From the NCBI GenBank assembly GCA_965199235.1, contig CBDAQU010000002.1, positions 1,550,001-1,614,000 of the forward strand: a stretch of 64,000 nt of DNA, in the 5' to 3' direction. A program made the translations under genes and the position numbers. Within the stretch, counting starts at the first letter, position 1. Every line of letters starts with the position of its first letter. Below are positions 1-8,342 of this stretch, in pieces. The DNA comes from BOG-908 sp965199235. Lineage in GTDB: Bacteria; Pseudomonadota; Alphaproteobacteria; Acetobacterales; Acetobacteraceae. Under the pieces are notes generated by a model, which was not told the DNA's origin, did not search any database, and worked only from the letters and a program-made list of their open reading frames with translations.

Positions 1-345
1 ATGCGGGCCGTCCTTGGCCACCATCGGACGCAGCGTGCCGGTCGCCTTCCAATCGGTACCCTGTTTTTCGATCGCGTAGCCGATGGTGAGGTAGCCGACC
101 CAGGCGCCGTCGGGGTAGCCGTAGATGCTGTCGGCCGTCGCGTGCACGTCGGCCTCCAGATGCACAACGTCGGCACCCGTTGGCATGCCCGGCGGCATGG
201 GCGCCATCTCGATGCCAACGAGGTAGTTGGCGACGATCTCCATATCGTGCTGGTGGACCGGCCCGCCGACGAAATACTCGCGGGCAGACGCGTTTGACGT
301 GAGCAAGGCGGCCGCGCACCCGGCCAGAGCGGCAATACGGTTCAT
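1..345 (-). CDS. Periplasmic P19/FtrA-type iron-binding protein (C-terminus cut off)
   Basis: Reading the reverse strand from the ATG at 345 gives a signal peptide ending ASA, then a stretch like the Tp34/P19 family: an early HQHDMEIV motif, GIEMAPMPPGM and an acidic GADVVHLEADVHAT segment. Proteins of this family bind Cu and Fe in the periplasm and work with an FTR1 permease (FtrA in Bordetella and Brucella). It is the last gene seen of a cupredoxin-FTR1-P19 operon. Its ATG overlaps the FTR1 stop codon (ATGA), so translation is probably coupled. About 115 residues are present and the rest lies beyond the left edge. Function is inferred from family and context. Confidence 0.82.
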   Translation of the reverse strand, partial: MNRIAALAGCAAALLTSNASAREYFVGGPVHQHDMEIVANYLVGIEMAPMPPGMPTGADVVHLEADVHATADSIYGYPDGAWVGYLTIGYAIEKQGTDWKATGTLRPMVAKDGPH

Positions 346-1214
346 CGCATCACGTCCGCGCTGACGGGTTGAGAGATGTTCGCCGGACGAGCAGCACCAC
401 GAGGCCTGGCCGGCGTCCGCCTCGCCCAGCGTGCGCCGAGCACGAGCGCCGCCATCACGGCAAGCCAGGCCGCCAGCTGCACGCCCATCGGACGGTCCGC
501 GTAGCCCACCAGCGCATGCAGCGCGCGGCCGGGAATGCTGTCCTCAGGCAACAGCCAGGACGTGTCCCACAGCTGGTAGCCCCAGGATGGGATCAGGTCC
601 GCGCCGGCCAGGATGGCCGCGGCCTGCCCCGCCATCCCGGCCGCAAGGAGCGCGATCAGCCAGCCCGTGATGGTGAACAGCTTTGTCACCGGGATGGCGA
701 TCAGGCTGCGATAGAGCAGGAACGAGACCGCACCGCCGAGCAGTACGCCCACCGCGCCCCCGAGCATCAGGGCCGCCCAGCCTTCATGGCCGGAGGCGGC
801 AATGCCGTAGAGGAACAGCACCACCTCCGCCCCCTCGCGCAGCACGGCCACGCCCACCACCAGGGCCATCGCAAACAGCGACTTTCGGCCGAGCGCCACG
901 TCGCGGCCCAACGCCTTCATCTCGCCCGCCATCTGCCGGCCGTGGCTCGCCATCCAGATCTGGTGCCAGCTCAGCATCACCACGGCGGCGATCAGGATGC
1001 CCGCGTTGAACACCTCCTGCCCGTTGCCGGCCAGCGCGCTCTCCAGCGCGCCAGCGAACAGCGCCAGCAGGGAGGCGCCAAGCACGCCGGCGCCGATGCC
1101 GCCGGTCATCCAGGCGGCACGGCCGGCAACCCCCTGCGTCGCCGCCAGCACGATGCCGACGACCAGCCCCGCCTCAAAAACCTCGCGGAAGACGATGATC
1201 AGGCTGGCGAGCAC
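342..1214 (-). CDS. FTR1-family high-affinity iron permease
   Basis: An integral membrane protein of 290 residues with about seven hydrophobic segments. The two REXXE iron-coordinating motifs that define the FTR1/EfeU family are both present: REVFE at residues 10-14 and REGAE at 126-130. The family imports Fe3+ across the inner membrane, usually with a periplasmic oxidase or copper protein supplying ferric iron. Here it lies between a cupredoxin gene (3 bp upstream) and a P19-like gene (4 bp overlap), matching the FtrABC type of system; no ferredoxin-like ftrD is seen within the window. The Fur-type palindrome at 1607 probably controls the operon. Confidence 0.93.
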   Translation of the reverse strand: MLASLIIVFREVFEAGLVVGIVLAATQGVAGRAAWMTGGIGAGVLGASLLALFAGALESALAGNGQEVFNAGILIAAVVMLSWHQIWMASHGRQMAGEMKALGRDVALGRKSLFAMALVVGVAVLREGAEVVLFLYGIAASGHEGWAALMLGGAVGVLLGGAVSFLLYRSLIAIPVTKLFTITGWLIALLAAGMAGQAAAILAGADLIPSWGYQLWDTSWLLPEDSIPGRALHALVGYADRPMGVQLAAWLAVMAALVLGARWARRTPARPRGAARPANISQPVSADVMR

Positions 1215-1217
1215 GGC

Positions 1218-1574
1218 CTACTTCCCAGCCTGCTGCGCGGTAACGACGACGGTGCCCTTGGCCACGTCAGGATGGTAGTCGTCGAAGAAGGTGTAGGTGC
1301 CGGGCTTCAGCGGTCCGGCCATCACCGTTATCCTGCCGCCTGGCACGACGATCTTTTCGGCGCGAAGATCGCTGCTCTCGAACTCCGCGGGCGTCGCGTC
1401 CTGGTTCGTGACCTGGATGCGGAACCGCTCGTTGGCAGGCGCGGCTACCTCGGCCGGCGTGAAGCCGTGGTCCTTCAGCACCAGCGTCACCGGCTCGGCG
1501 GCCATCGCGGCGTGCGCTGCGATGGCGGTGCCTGCGACCAGGACGGCCAGGTGGCTGACGGAGGTGTGCTGCAT
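1218..1574 (-). CDS. Cupredoxin-like periplasmic protein of the iron uptake operon
   Basis: A protein of 118 residues with a signal peptide cleaved near AMA-AEP. The remainder looks like a single cupredoxin (plastocyanin/azurin-like) beta-sandwich, with GFTPAEVAAPANERFRI early and TYTFFDDYHPDVAKGTVVV near the end. A His is present in YHPD, but the classical copper-loop Cys is not visible, which fits FtrB/EfeO-like cupredoxin domains. The reading frame stays open upstream, but the ATG at 1574 is chosen because it begins a good signal peptide. It probably passes or oxidises iron for the FTR1 permease. First gene of the operon. Confidence 0.82.
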   Translation of the reverse strand: MQHTSVSHLAVLVAGTAIAAHAAMAAEPVTLVLKDHGFTPAEVAAPANERFRIQVTNQDATPAEFESSDLRAEKIVVPGGRITVMAGPLKPGTYTFFDDYHPDVAKGTVVVTAQQAGK

Positions 1575-1606
1575 GGACGGCTCCTGCCCTGATGAGGCGT
1601 TGATAA

Positions 1607-1621
1607 TGCGAACGGTTCGCA
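1607..1621. promoter_or_regulatory. Fur/Mur-type operator between the iron operon and a divergent membrane gene
   Basis: TGCGAACGGTTCGCA is a perfect inverted repeat (7 bp arms, 1 bp centre). TGC...GCA borders at this spacing match the Fur/Mur-type boxes described in alphaproteobacteria. It lies 33 bp upstream of the cupredoxin ATG and about 60 bp upstream of the divergent membrane protein gene, so iron-dependent repression of the uptake operon is the simplest reading. No binding evidence is available here. Confidence 0.65.
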
Positions 1622-1682
1622 ATAACAACCCCGACCGCGTGTTGCGCCTCCATATGTGCCTTTCAGCCGAGTGTTCACCCTC

Positions 1683-2204
1683 ATGTCCGACCCCAGCCTG
1701 TTCGACCCGGTACGCATTCCCGTGGGCGCCCTCGTCGCCCTGGACTGGCGGCCCTACCACTTTGCGCTTCAGCCGTTCCATTACCTGGTGCGCATCGTGC
1801 ATATCGTTTCCATGGGCGCCTTTTTCGGCGGCATAGGGCTGCTCGATTTCAGGCTGATGGGCTGGCGGGGCACGGTTCCGCTCCGGCCGTTCGCCGAACA
1901 CGTGCTGCCATGGCTCTGGGCCACCTTCGCCACCGCTCTGCTGACCGGCCTGGCCCTGTTCCTCTACGATCCCGTCCAGATCGGGTCGCACGCCTACTGG
2001 TCGCCCAAGCTGCTTGCGATCGCCCTTGGCCTGGCCAACGCGGCGGTGTTCCACCGCACCAGCTACGTGGCGGCCCTGGCTGCGGAAGCGCGCCTCCCCA
2101 ACTCGGCGCGCGCCGCCGGCGTGTTTTCCCTGGCATGCTGGACCGGCGCCGTCGTGTTCGCCTGCCTTGATTCCGAGGGCCCGCCCAAGCTCCTGCTGCG
2201 ATAG
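1683..2204 (+). CDS. Small multi-spanning membrane protein of unknown function
   Basis: About 173 residues with four or five hydrophobic helices. After an amphipathic start it contains HYLVRIVHIVSMGAFFGGIG, then an LPWLWATFATALLTGLALF helix and two further helices near the C-terminus. The conserved-looking His residues at the start of helix 1 recall DUF2214/DUF6644-type proteins, but I do not recognise a function. A GTG at 1656 would add nine residues; the ATG at 1683 is preferred. It is divergent from the iron uptake operon and shares the intergenic region carrying the Fur-type palindrome, so iron-linked expression is possible. Confidence 0.65.
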   Translation: MSDPSLFDPVRIPVGALVALDWRPYHFALQPFHYLVRIVHIVSMGAFFGGIGLLDFRLMGWRGTVPLRPFAEHVLPWLWATFATALLTGLALFLYDPVQIGSHAYWSPKLLAIALGLANAAVFHRTSYVAALAAEARLPNSARAAGVFSLACWTGAVVFACLDSEGPPKLLLR

Positions 2205-2375
2205 CCAGGGGCGGAGCGCCCCTTATCGGGAACCATCGGCGAACCGGATGCCCGGCCGGCGACACCGAGCAGTTCTCTTCGCGACTCACTTCGTGCCCTT
2301 CGTGGTAAGTCTTGCTTTGCCAGACAGCCTACAGGGCCATTGCGACTCGCACGCGCACAGTGCGAACGGAGTGTC

Positions 2376-3101
2376 ATGACCGTCCAGACCCTGGCGCCGC
2401 GTGCCGCCCCGTCCATCATCCCCGGCCAGCGCTCGGTGCTGTTTGACACCGAGACCACCGGGCTGGACCCTGCCTCGGGGGACCGCATCCTGGAGATCGC
2501 AGCCATCGAGCTGGTGCGCGACCTTCCGACCGCGCGCGTCTTCCACGCGCTGATCGACCCAGAGCGCGACGTGCCCGACGACGCGACGCGCGTGCACGGC
2601 TACACGCGCAGCCACGTGATGGGAAAGCCGCGCTTCGCCGACGTGGTGGACGAGTTCCTCGAATTCCTGGGCGACGCGCCGCTGATCGCCCACAACGCCA
2701 CCTTCGACTTCACCTTCGTCAACGCCGAGCTCGCCCGGCTGGCGCTGCCGGCGCTGCCGGAAACCCGGATGATCGACACGCTGGCGCTGGCCAAGGCGCG
2801 CTTCCCGGGCATGCCGAACAGCCTGAACGCGCTGTGCAACCGCTTTGCCATCGACATTACGGAGCGCACCACCCACAACGCGCTGCTGGATTGCCGGCTG
2901 CTGGCCGACGTGTATGTGGAGCTGACCGGCGGCCGCCAGCGCGGCCTGACCCTGGGCAGCGCCACCCAGGCCGAGCAGTTCTACACCTACACCCGCCCGG
3001 CCCAGCGCACCCCCCGGCCGATACTGGTCTCCGACGAACAGCTTGCCCGCCACGCAGCCTTCGTCGCCCGCCTCAAGGACCCTGTCTGGCTCCTGCCGTA
3101 A
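2376..3101 (+). CDS. dnaQ: DNA polymerase III epsilon subunit (3'-5' proofreading exonuclease)
   Basis: 241 residues, the usual DnaQ length. All three DEDDh exonuclease motifs are present: Exo I FDTETTG (D24, E26), Exo II HNATFDFTFVN (D111) and Exo III with H167 and D172 in HNALLDC. The ATG at 2376 follows a GGAG ribosome-binding site. The C-terminal tail of about 50 residues would contact the polymerase alpha subunit. It proofreads misincorporated bases in the replicative holoenzyme. It stands alone; the next gene starts 100 bp downstream. Confidence 0.93.
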   Translation: MTVQTLAPRAAPSIIPGQRSVLFDTETTGLDPASGDRILEIAAIELVRDLPTARVFHALIDPERDVPDDATRVHGYTRSHVMGKPRFADVVDEFLEFLGDAPLIAHNATFDFTFVNAELARLALPALPETRMIDTLALAKARFPGMPNSLNALCNRFAIDITERTTHNALLDCRLLADVYVELTGGRQRGLTLGSATQAEQFYTYTRPAQRTPRPILVSDEQLARHAAFVARLKDPVWLLP

Positions 3102-3201
3102 CGGCTTGAAAGATGCTGCGTCGCAGCAAACATACGCCCGATGCGCGACCGTAAATGCCGTGAAAGCCGCTGGGCGGGGGCACAGGCGCCCATCAACCCT
3201 C

Positions 3202-4221
3202 ATGGATGAGCCACTTGCCCGCCGCCTTCTGCGTGCCGCCCGCCTGACCCGCCCCGGCGGGCTGGCGGAAGCGACGTCGGTCATCCAGCGCGCGTTGCAG
3301 GACCTGCCCGGGGTGCCTTCAGGGCAGACGCCCGCCTGGCTGCCGAAGCTCGACGCGCTCAGGCGCAAGGGGCCAGCCGCGGCCGAACCGGACCGATCGG
3401 GTGGTCGGTTCCTGGCCGGCAGCTTCGCCTGCGCCGCGGGCACGCGCCCCTACCGCCTCTACGTCCCCAGCCGCCCCGCCGCCCGCCCCGCGCTGCTGGT
3501 GATGCTGCATGGCTGCACGCAGACGCCCGAGGATTTCGCCGCCGGCACGCGGATGAACGTGCTGGCCGAGGGTGCGGGCGCACTGGTGCTCTACCCCGCC
3601 CAGACCGCGCGGGCCAACGCGCAGCGCTGCTGGAACTGGTTCAACCCCGCCGACCAGCAGGCCGGGCAGGGAGAGCCAGCCATCATCGCCGGCATGACGC
3701 GCCAGGTGATGGCCGAATACGGCGTGAACCCCGCCCAGGTGTTTGCCGCAGGCCTATCCGCCGGCGGCGCCCATGCCGCCATCCTCGGGGCCGCCTATCC
3801 CGACCTGTTCCGAAAAATCGGCGTGCATTCCGGCCTGGCCTGCGGCGCCGCCTCCGACGGGATGTCGGCCCTCTCGGCGATGAAACAGGGCCGCGCCGGG
3901 CACGGCCGCATCGCCGTGCCCGCCATCGTGTTCCACGGCGACCGCGACACCACCGTCAACATGCGCAACGCCGACGAACTGGCTGCCCAGACCGCCCGGT
4001 CCGGCGCCGGCCAGACGGAGCAGGGCCAGGTTCCGGGCGGCCTCGCCTACACAAAGGCGGTGTACCGCCATGCGGACGGGCGCGTTGCGCTGGAACAATG
4101 GACCGTGCACGGCGCGTCGCACGCTTGGAGCGGCGGCAGTGCCACAGGCAGCTACACCGAGCCGCACGGCCCCGACGCCTCACGCGAAATGCTGCGGTTC
4201 TTCCTCGAAACGTCCCGCTAG
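3202..4221 (+). CDS. PHB depolymerase-family esterase
   Basis: 339 residues of the esterase/PHB depolymerase family (LpqC-like). The oxyanion region LHGCTQT is at 102-108, the nucleophile motif GLSAGG places Ser186, the acid is Asp245 or Asp247 in HGDRDTT, and the His is H305 in HGASHAW. No clear signal peptide is seen, so the enzyme may be cytoplasmic and act on polyhydroxyalkanoate or on aromatic and acetyl esters; the substrate cannot be told from sequence. The ATG at 3202 is chosen because upstream sequence in this frame is not family-like. Its TAG stop lies within the CTAG that starts repeat R1-A. Confidence 0.85.
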   Translation: MDEPLARRLLRAARLTRPGGLAEATSVIQRALQDLPGVPSGQTPAWLPKLDALRRKGPAAAEPDRSGGRFLAGSFACAAGTRPYRLYVPSRPAARPALLVMLHGCTQTPEDFAAGTRMNVLAEGAGALVLYPAQTARANAQRCWNWFNPADQQAGQGEPAIIAGMTRQVMAEYGVNPAQVFAAGLSAGGAHAAILGAAYPDLFRKIGVHSGLACGAASDGMSALSAMKQGRAGHGRIAVPAIVFHGDRDTTVNMRNADELAAQTARSGAGQTEQGQVPGGLAYTKAVYRHADGRVALEQWTVHGASHAWSGGSATGSYTEPHGPDASREMLRFFLETSR

Positions 4222-4335
4222 AACAATGTCATGCAGGCTGGAACGGGTCGGAGTGACGAAATTGCTCGCCAGAACAAGACCTGGGCCGGTTTGAGGTCCG
4301 CCTGCTCGCGGACACCCTGCGTGAAACCGGTCAAG
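4218..4335 (+). repeat. Dispersed intergenic repeat R1, copy A
   Basis: About 118 bp from CTAG (4218-4221) to CAAG (4332-4335). It is clearly similar over its whole length to R1-B (8339-8455, opposite strand) and R1-C (26519-26633). The first half carries GAGTGACGAAATTGCTCG, the most conserved block. The second half folds into a hairpin: an outer stem near ACCGGTTT/AAACCGGT and an inner stem GTCCGC/GCGGAC. The left CTAG contains the esterase stop codon. No open reading frame of note. Its right border is also the left border of R2-A. Confidence 0.85.
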
Positions 4336-4438
4336 AGCTTGATCGCTTCAGGTTGATCTTCAACCACGATAAACATGCTCGCTAACACAAGGAGCTGGAG
4401 CCTGATCGCTTCGGCTACCAGAAGCGATCAGGCTCTAG
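4332..4438 (+). repeat. Dispersed intergenic repeat R2, copy A
   Basis: 107 bp, roughly 93% identical by eye to R2-B (13903-14009), which has the same length. Its ends are inverted repeats of 18 bp related to CTAGAGCNTGATCGCTTC. The right part forms a perfect 15-bp hairpin, GAGCCTGATCGCTTC pairing with GAAGCGATCAGGCTC across an 8-base loop, which could end transcripts from both convergent genes. The right CTAG (4435-4438) contains the stop codon of anmK on the opposite strand. It is joined directly to R1-A with four shared border bases. Confidence 0.85.
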
Positions 4439-5496
4439 CGCGCCCGCTCGATCCGCCCCCCAGGCATTGCATACGGCACGCCGGTCGTCCCCGGGAAACT
4501 CAGCGGCAGCCCGCGCGCCACCCTGGCGGCCAAAAACCCGAAACACTGCGCCTCCAGCGCGTCGCCGTCCCAGCCCACGGACTCCACCGGTTCCACAGGA
4601 CACGGCATCGCGGCGACCAAAGCGCTCATGATCGCCCGGTTGTGCCGCCCGCCGCCGCACACCAGCATCCGCCTCGGCACCCCAAGCAATCGTGTTCCCG
4701 CAACCGCCCGCGCGGTGAACGCCGCCAGCGTGGCAGCACCGTCCTCCGTGGACAGCCCCGCGACCGCGTCCAGCGCCGCAATGAAATGCTGCCGGTCCAG
4801 CGATTTCGGCGCCGGCCTGGCGAAGAACGGATGGGCGAGCAACGCGCCTAGGATCGCCTCGTCGGCCCGGCCAGCCTCCGCCAACGCGCCGTCGCAATCC
4901 ATCGCGGCCCCTGTGCGCGCACGCACGAAATCGTCCAGCAACGCGTTGCCAGGACCCGTGTCGCAGGCCAGCAACTCGCCGTCCGCGCCCACCCAGGTCA
5001 GGTTCGCCACCCCGCCGATGTTGAGCACCACCAGCGGCTTGTCCAACCCGGCCGCCAGCGCTGCATGATACACCGGCACCAGCGGCGCACCCTGGCCGCC
5101 AGCGGCCACGTCGGCCAGGCGGAAATCACACGCCACCGGCTTGCCCAGCGACTTGGCCAGCAACAGGGCGTCGCCGATCTGAACCGTCTCCCGCCGCTCG
5201 GGCGCGTGCAAAATGGTCTGGCCGTGGAAGCCGATCAGGTCGCACGACCCACCTAACGATCTGACCGCCTTGACATGCATCTCAGTCAAGGCCAGGGCGC
5301 TGCCCTGGACCCGCTGGGGCTGTACGGCCCCAGACCCCATGTCCTGGAGCAAGCACGACAAATCCGAGCGAAGTGCCGGGGTGTAGGGAACGGTCAAGGA
5401 CCGTCCAAACCCGAAAATCTGCTCGCCATCCGTCTCGATCAGCGCGGCGTCCACGCCGTCCAGCGACGTGCCGCTCATCAGCCCCACCACACGCAT
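4435..5496 (-). CDS. anmK: Anhydro-N-acetylmuramic acid kinase
   Basis: 353 residues, close to the family's usual length. It begins MRVVGLMSGTSLDGVDAAL, the N-terminal phosphate-loop signature of AnmK, and has the ASKHA-fold motifs LNIGGVANLTW and CDTGPGNALLDDFV and a late MLVCGGGRHN. It opens and phosphorylates 1,6-anhydro-MurNAc from peptidoglycan recycling to MurNAc-6-phosphate in the cytoplasm. The ATG at 5496 is chosen over longer upstream frames. Divergent from tyrS, as in many alphaproteobacteria. The stop codon is inside the CTAG at the end of repeat R2-A. Confidence 0.93.
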   Translation of the reverse strand: MRVVGLMSGTSLDGVDAALIETDGEQIFGFGRSLTVPYTPALRSDLSCLLQDMGSGAVQPQRVQGSALALTEMHVKAVRSLGGSCDLIGFHGQTILHAPERRETVQIGDALLLAKSLGKPVACDFRLADVAAGGQGAPLVPVYHAALAAGLDKPLVVLNIGGVANLTWVGADGELLACDTGPGNALLDDFVRARTGAAMDCDGALAEAGRADEAILGALLAHPFFARPAPKSLDRQHFIAALDAVAGLSTEDGAATLAAFTARAVAGTRLLGVPRRMLVCGGGRHNRAIMSALVAAMPCPVEPVESVGWDGDALEAQCFGFLAARVARGLPLSFPGTTGVPYAMPGGRIERAR

Positions 5497-5536
5497 GGCT
5501 TCCGCTCCCAGCGCAGTCACGTTACGGGACGAAACT

Positions 5537-6829
5537 ATGACCACGAACGCGTTCCTGCAGGAAGCCCGAGCTCGCGGCTTCATCCATCAATGCACCGACC
5601 AGGACGGCCTGGCCGCCGCCCTGAACGCCGGCACCGTCACCGGCTACATCGGCTTCGACGCCACCGCCGACAGCCTGCATGTCGGCAGCCTGGTGCCGAT
5701 CATGCTGATGCGCCTGCTGCAGCGCCACGGCCATCGCCCGTTGGCACTCATGGGCGGCGGCACCACCCGCATCGGCGACCCGTCCGGCAAGGACGAATCC
5801 CGCAAGATGCTGACCGACGACGCGATCGCCGCGAACATCGCCGGCATCGCCCGCGCCTTCGAACCCTACCTCCGCTTCGGCAGCGGGCCGAACGACGCCC
5901 TGATGGCCAACAACGCCGACTGGCTGGACCCGCTCGGCTACATCCCGCTGCTGCGGGAGGTCGGCGCCCATTTCACCATCAACCGCATGCTGACGATGGA
6001 CAGCGTGCGGCTGCGGCTGGACCGCGAACAGCCGCTCACCTTCCTCGAATTCAACTACATGATCCTGCAGAGCTACGATTTTCGCGAGCTGCAGCGGCGC
6101 CACGGCATCACCCTGCAGATGGGCGGATCGGACCAGTGGGGCAACATCGTCAGCGGCGTGGACCTGGTGCGCCGCGTGGACGGCGCGCAGGTGTTCGGCC
6201 TGACCACGCCGCTGATGGTGACAGCGTCCGGCGCCAAGATGGGCAAGACGGCCGCCGGTGCCGTGTGGCTGAACCCGGACCGGCTCTCCCCCTACGATTA
6301 CTGGCAGTTCTGGCGCAACACAGACGATGCCGATGTCGGCCGCTTCCTGCGCCTGTTCACCGACCTCGATTTGCCCGAGATCGCCCGACTCGAAGCGCTC
6401 GGCGGCGCCGAAATCAACGAGGCGAAACGAACGCTGGCAATGCACGCGACCACTCTGCTGCATGGTTCAGACCTCGCGCGGCAGGCAGGTTGTACCGCGC
6501 AGCGCGTGTTCGCGCGAGAGGCGGCCGAAACGGCGCAGCGCGTGTTCGAACAGGGCGCCGATGAAGGGCTGCCGACCCATTACGTCAGCGCGGCCGACCT
6601 CCCCGCTCACGGCCAGCTCTACAGGCTGCTCGCCGAGAGCGGGCTGGCGGCCAGCAACGGCGAGGCCCGCCGGCTGATACGCGGCGGCGGCGCGCGCCTG
6701 AACGACAAGCCGATCACCGACGAAACCCGCATGGTGACCGAGGCCGACCTGCAACGCGGCTACGCCAAGCTGTCGGCGGGCAGGAAGAACCACCGCCTGA
6801 TCCGCCTGAGCCCATCCGAACGCCCTTAG
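5537..6829 (+). CDS. tyrS: Tyrosyl-tRNA synthetase
   Basis: 430 residues, class Ic synthetase of the bacterial TyrRS type. The HIGH-like motif is HVGS in DATADSLHVGSLVP, the substrate region includes GGSDQWGNIVSG, and the KMSKS loop is the variant KMGKT. A C-terminal S4-like RNA-binding domain ends the protein (NGEARRLIRGGGARLNDKPI). It charges tRNA-Tyr with tyrosine in the cytoplasm. The ATG at 5537 gives the normal length. The 40 bp to the divergent anmK start must hold both promoters. Confidence 0.95.
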   Translation: MTTNAFLQEARARGFIHQCTDQDGLAAALNAGTVTGYIGFDATADSLHVGSLVPIMLMRLLQRHGHRPLALMGGGTTRIGDPSGKDESRKMLTDDAIAANIAGIARAFEPYLRFGSGPNDALMANNADWLDPLGYIPLLREVGAHFTINRMLTMDSVRLRLDREQPLTFLEFNYMILQSYDFRELQRRHGITLQMGGSDQWGNIVSGVDLVRRVDGAQVFGLTTPLMVTASGAKMGKTAAGAVWLNPDRLSPYDYWQFWRNTDDADVGRFLRLFTDLDLPEIARLEALGGAEINEAKRTLAMHATTLLHGSDLARQAGCTAQRVFAREAAETAQRVFEQGADEGLPTHYVSAADLPAHGQLYRLLAESGLAASNGEARRLIRGGGARLNDKPITDETRMVTEADLQRGYAKLSAGRKNHRLIRLSPSERP

Positions 6830-6941
6830 AACCGCCTCCGCCCGGCAGAAGGCAGCCGGCCCCGACACCCAAAACCGTTGTTGATCCAGGCACGTCAGGC
6901 GTGCATCGTGCAGCGAGTGCGCCCGCCGAGCGAGCCCCCCC

Positions 6942-8342
6942 ATGCACGAGCCTGCCGACCGCCTGCCGACGACGCTGCTCCGCCTGCTTCCCCTGCTGCC
7001 GATCTGCGCCCTGACCGCCTGCGGCGGCGGCGCGCGCCGGCCTGTCGCGTCCTACAGCACGCCGTCCTATGCACCGCCGGGACCACCCTCGGACCCTTGG
7101 GGACCCTACATCAGCGAGGCGTCGCGGCGTTTCAACGTGCCGCCAAGCTGGATACGGGCGGTCATGCATCAGGAATCTGGCGGGCACGAATACATGCGCG
7201 GCCAGCCGATCACCTCGGATGCCGGCGCGACCGGCCTGATGCAGGTGATGCCGGCCACCTACGCCGAGCTCGCCACCCGCTTCAACCTGGGCCCCGACCC
7301 CTACCAGCCGCACGACAACATCGTCGCCGGCACCGGCTACATAAAGGACCTCTACGACCGCTACGGCTCGCCCAACTTCCTGGCCGCCTACAATGCCGGC
7401 CCGCACCGCCTGGACGCCTACCTGGCCGGGCAGGGCGCGCTGCCCAACGAGACGGTGAACTACGTCGCCTCCATCGCGCCGTCGCTCTCAGGCGACAGGC
7501 CGCTGACCGGACCGCTCGCCGTCTACGCCGATTCGGGGCCGATCCCTCGCGCCGAAGATCCTGTGCCGCGCGCCTATGCCGCCGCACCGTCCTCACGCTG
7601 CTGGCAGGACCCCGACGCCGCCTACGACCCGGACGCGCCCTGCCGCACGGCGCCGCCTGTGCGGGTGGCTGCCGTGGTCTCTGTCGCCCCCCCCATGGCC
7701 TCTCCCCCCGTGGCCGCCCCCCCCCTGGCCGCCCCCCCCTTGGCCGCCCCTGTCGCCATGTCGGGTTGGGGCCGCGGAGAGCCCGTGTCCAGGCAGGCGC
7801 CGGCCTCCTCGGCCCAGTGCTGGCGCGATCCGGACGCTGCGTACGACCCGACTGCGCCCTGCCGCCCACCCCCGCCGGCGCCGCTCCCTGCGCCAACGGC
7901 CCAAATCGCCGCACAGACGCCAGCTGCACCCGCCGCGCACGAAACCCAACTCGCCGCCGCGCAGCCCGGGCCTGACTGGCAGCGCCTGCTGGCGGTTCAC
8001 GACAGCCGCCCGATCCCGGCCGCGCACACCGTGTCGGCCTATGTCAGTCCGGTCTCTGCTGCCGCAACGGTCAGGCCTGCCATGGCGACCGGTCGGTGGG
8101 GCATCCAGATCGGTGCCTATGCCAGCCCAGGCCAGGCCCGCCGCATGGCCGAGAGCGTGCGCTCGCTGGCGCCGCGCGAGCTGGGCGGGGCACAGGCGAC
8201 CCTCGGCGCCACCGCTCCGTTCGGCGGACAGGTGATGTATCGCGCCAGGCTGATCGGCCTGTCTGCGCGCAGCGCCTCCGCCGCGTGCGGCGAGCTGACC
8301 GCCCAGTCCCAGGCCTGCGTTACCGTGCCGCCTGGTGGCTAG
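6942..8342 (+). CDS. Lytic transglycosylase lipoprotein with SLT and SPOR domains
   Basis: 466 residues. A lipoprotein signal ends in the lipobox LTAC (Cys27). An SLT domain follows at about 55-180, with catalytic Glu78 in HQESGG, then GLMQVMPATYAEL and AAYNAGP. A long Pro/Ala linker holds two copies of a CWxDPDAAYDPxAPCR motif. The C-terminal 75 residues (WGIQIGAYASPGQARRM onward) are a SPOR domain that binds denuded septal glycan. The predicted role is cleavage of peptidoglycan at division sites, anchored to the outer membrane. The linker DNA has C-runs of 8, 6, 9 and 8 (7687-7739), where slippage would truncate the SPOR domain. The TAG stop is part of the CTAG bordering R1-B. Confidence 0.85.
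   Translation: MHEPADRLPTTLLRLLPLLPICALTACGGGARRPVASYSTPSYAPPGPPSDPWGPYISEASRRFNVPPSWIRAVMHQESGGHEYMRGQPITSDAGATGLMQVMPATYAELATRFNLGPDPYQPHDNIVAGTGYIKDLYDRYGSPNFLAAYNAGPHRLDAYLAGQGALPNETVNYVASIAPSLSGDRPLTGPLAVYADSGPIPRAEDPVPRAYAAAPSSRCWQDPDAAYDPDAPCRTAPPVRVAAVVSVAPPMASPPVAAPPLAAPPLAAPVAMSGWGRGEPVSRQAPASSAQCWRDPDAAYDPTAPCRPPPPAPLPAPTAQIAAQTPAAPAAHETQLAAAQPGPDWQRLLAVHDSRPIPAAHTVSAYVSPVSAAATVRPAMATGRWGIQIGAYASPGQARRMAESVRSLAPRELGGAQATLGATAPFGGQVMYRARLIGLSARSASAACGELTAQSQACVTVPPGG

Noticed and set aside
4375..4851. Open frame starting in repeat R2-A and running antisense to anmK
   Set aside because: No family resemblance and fully antisense to a well-conserved gene.
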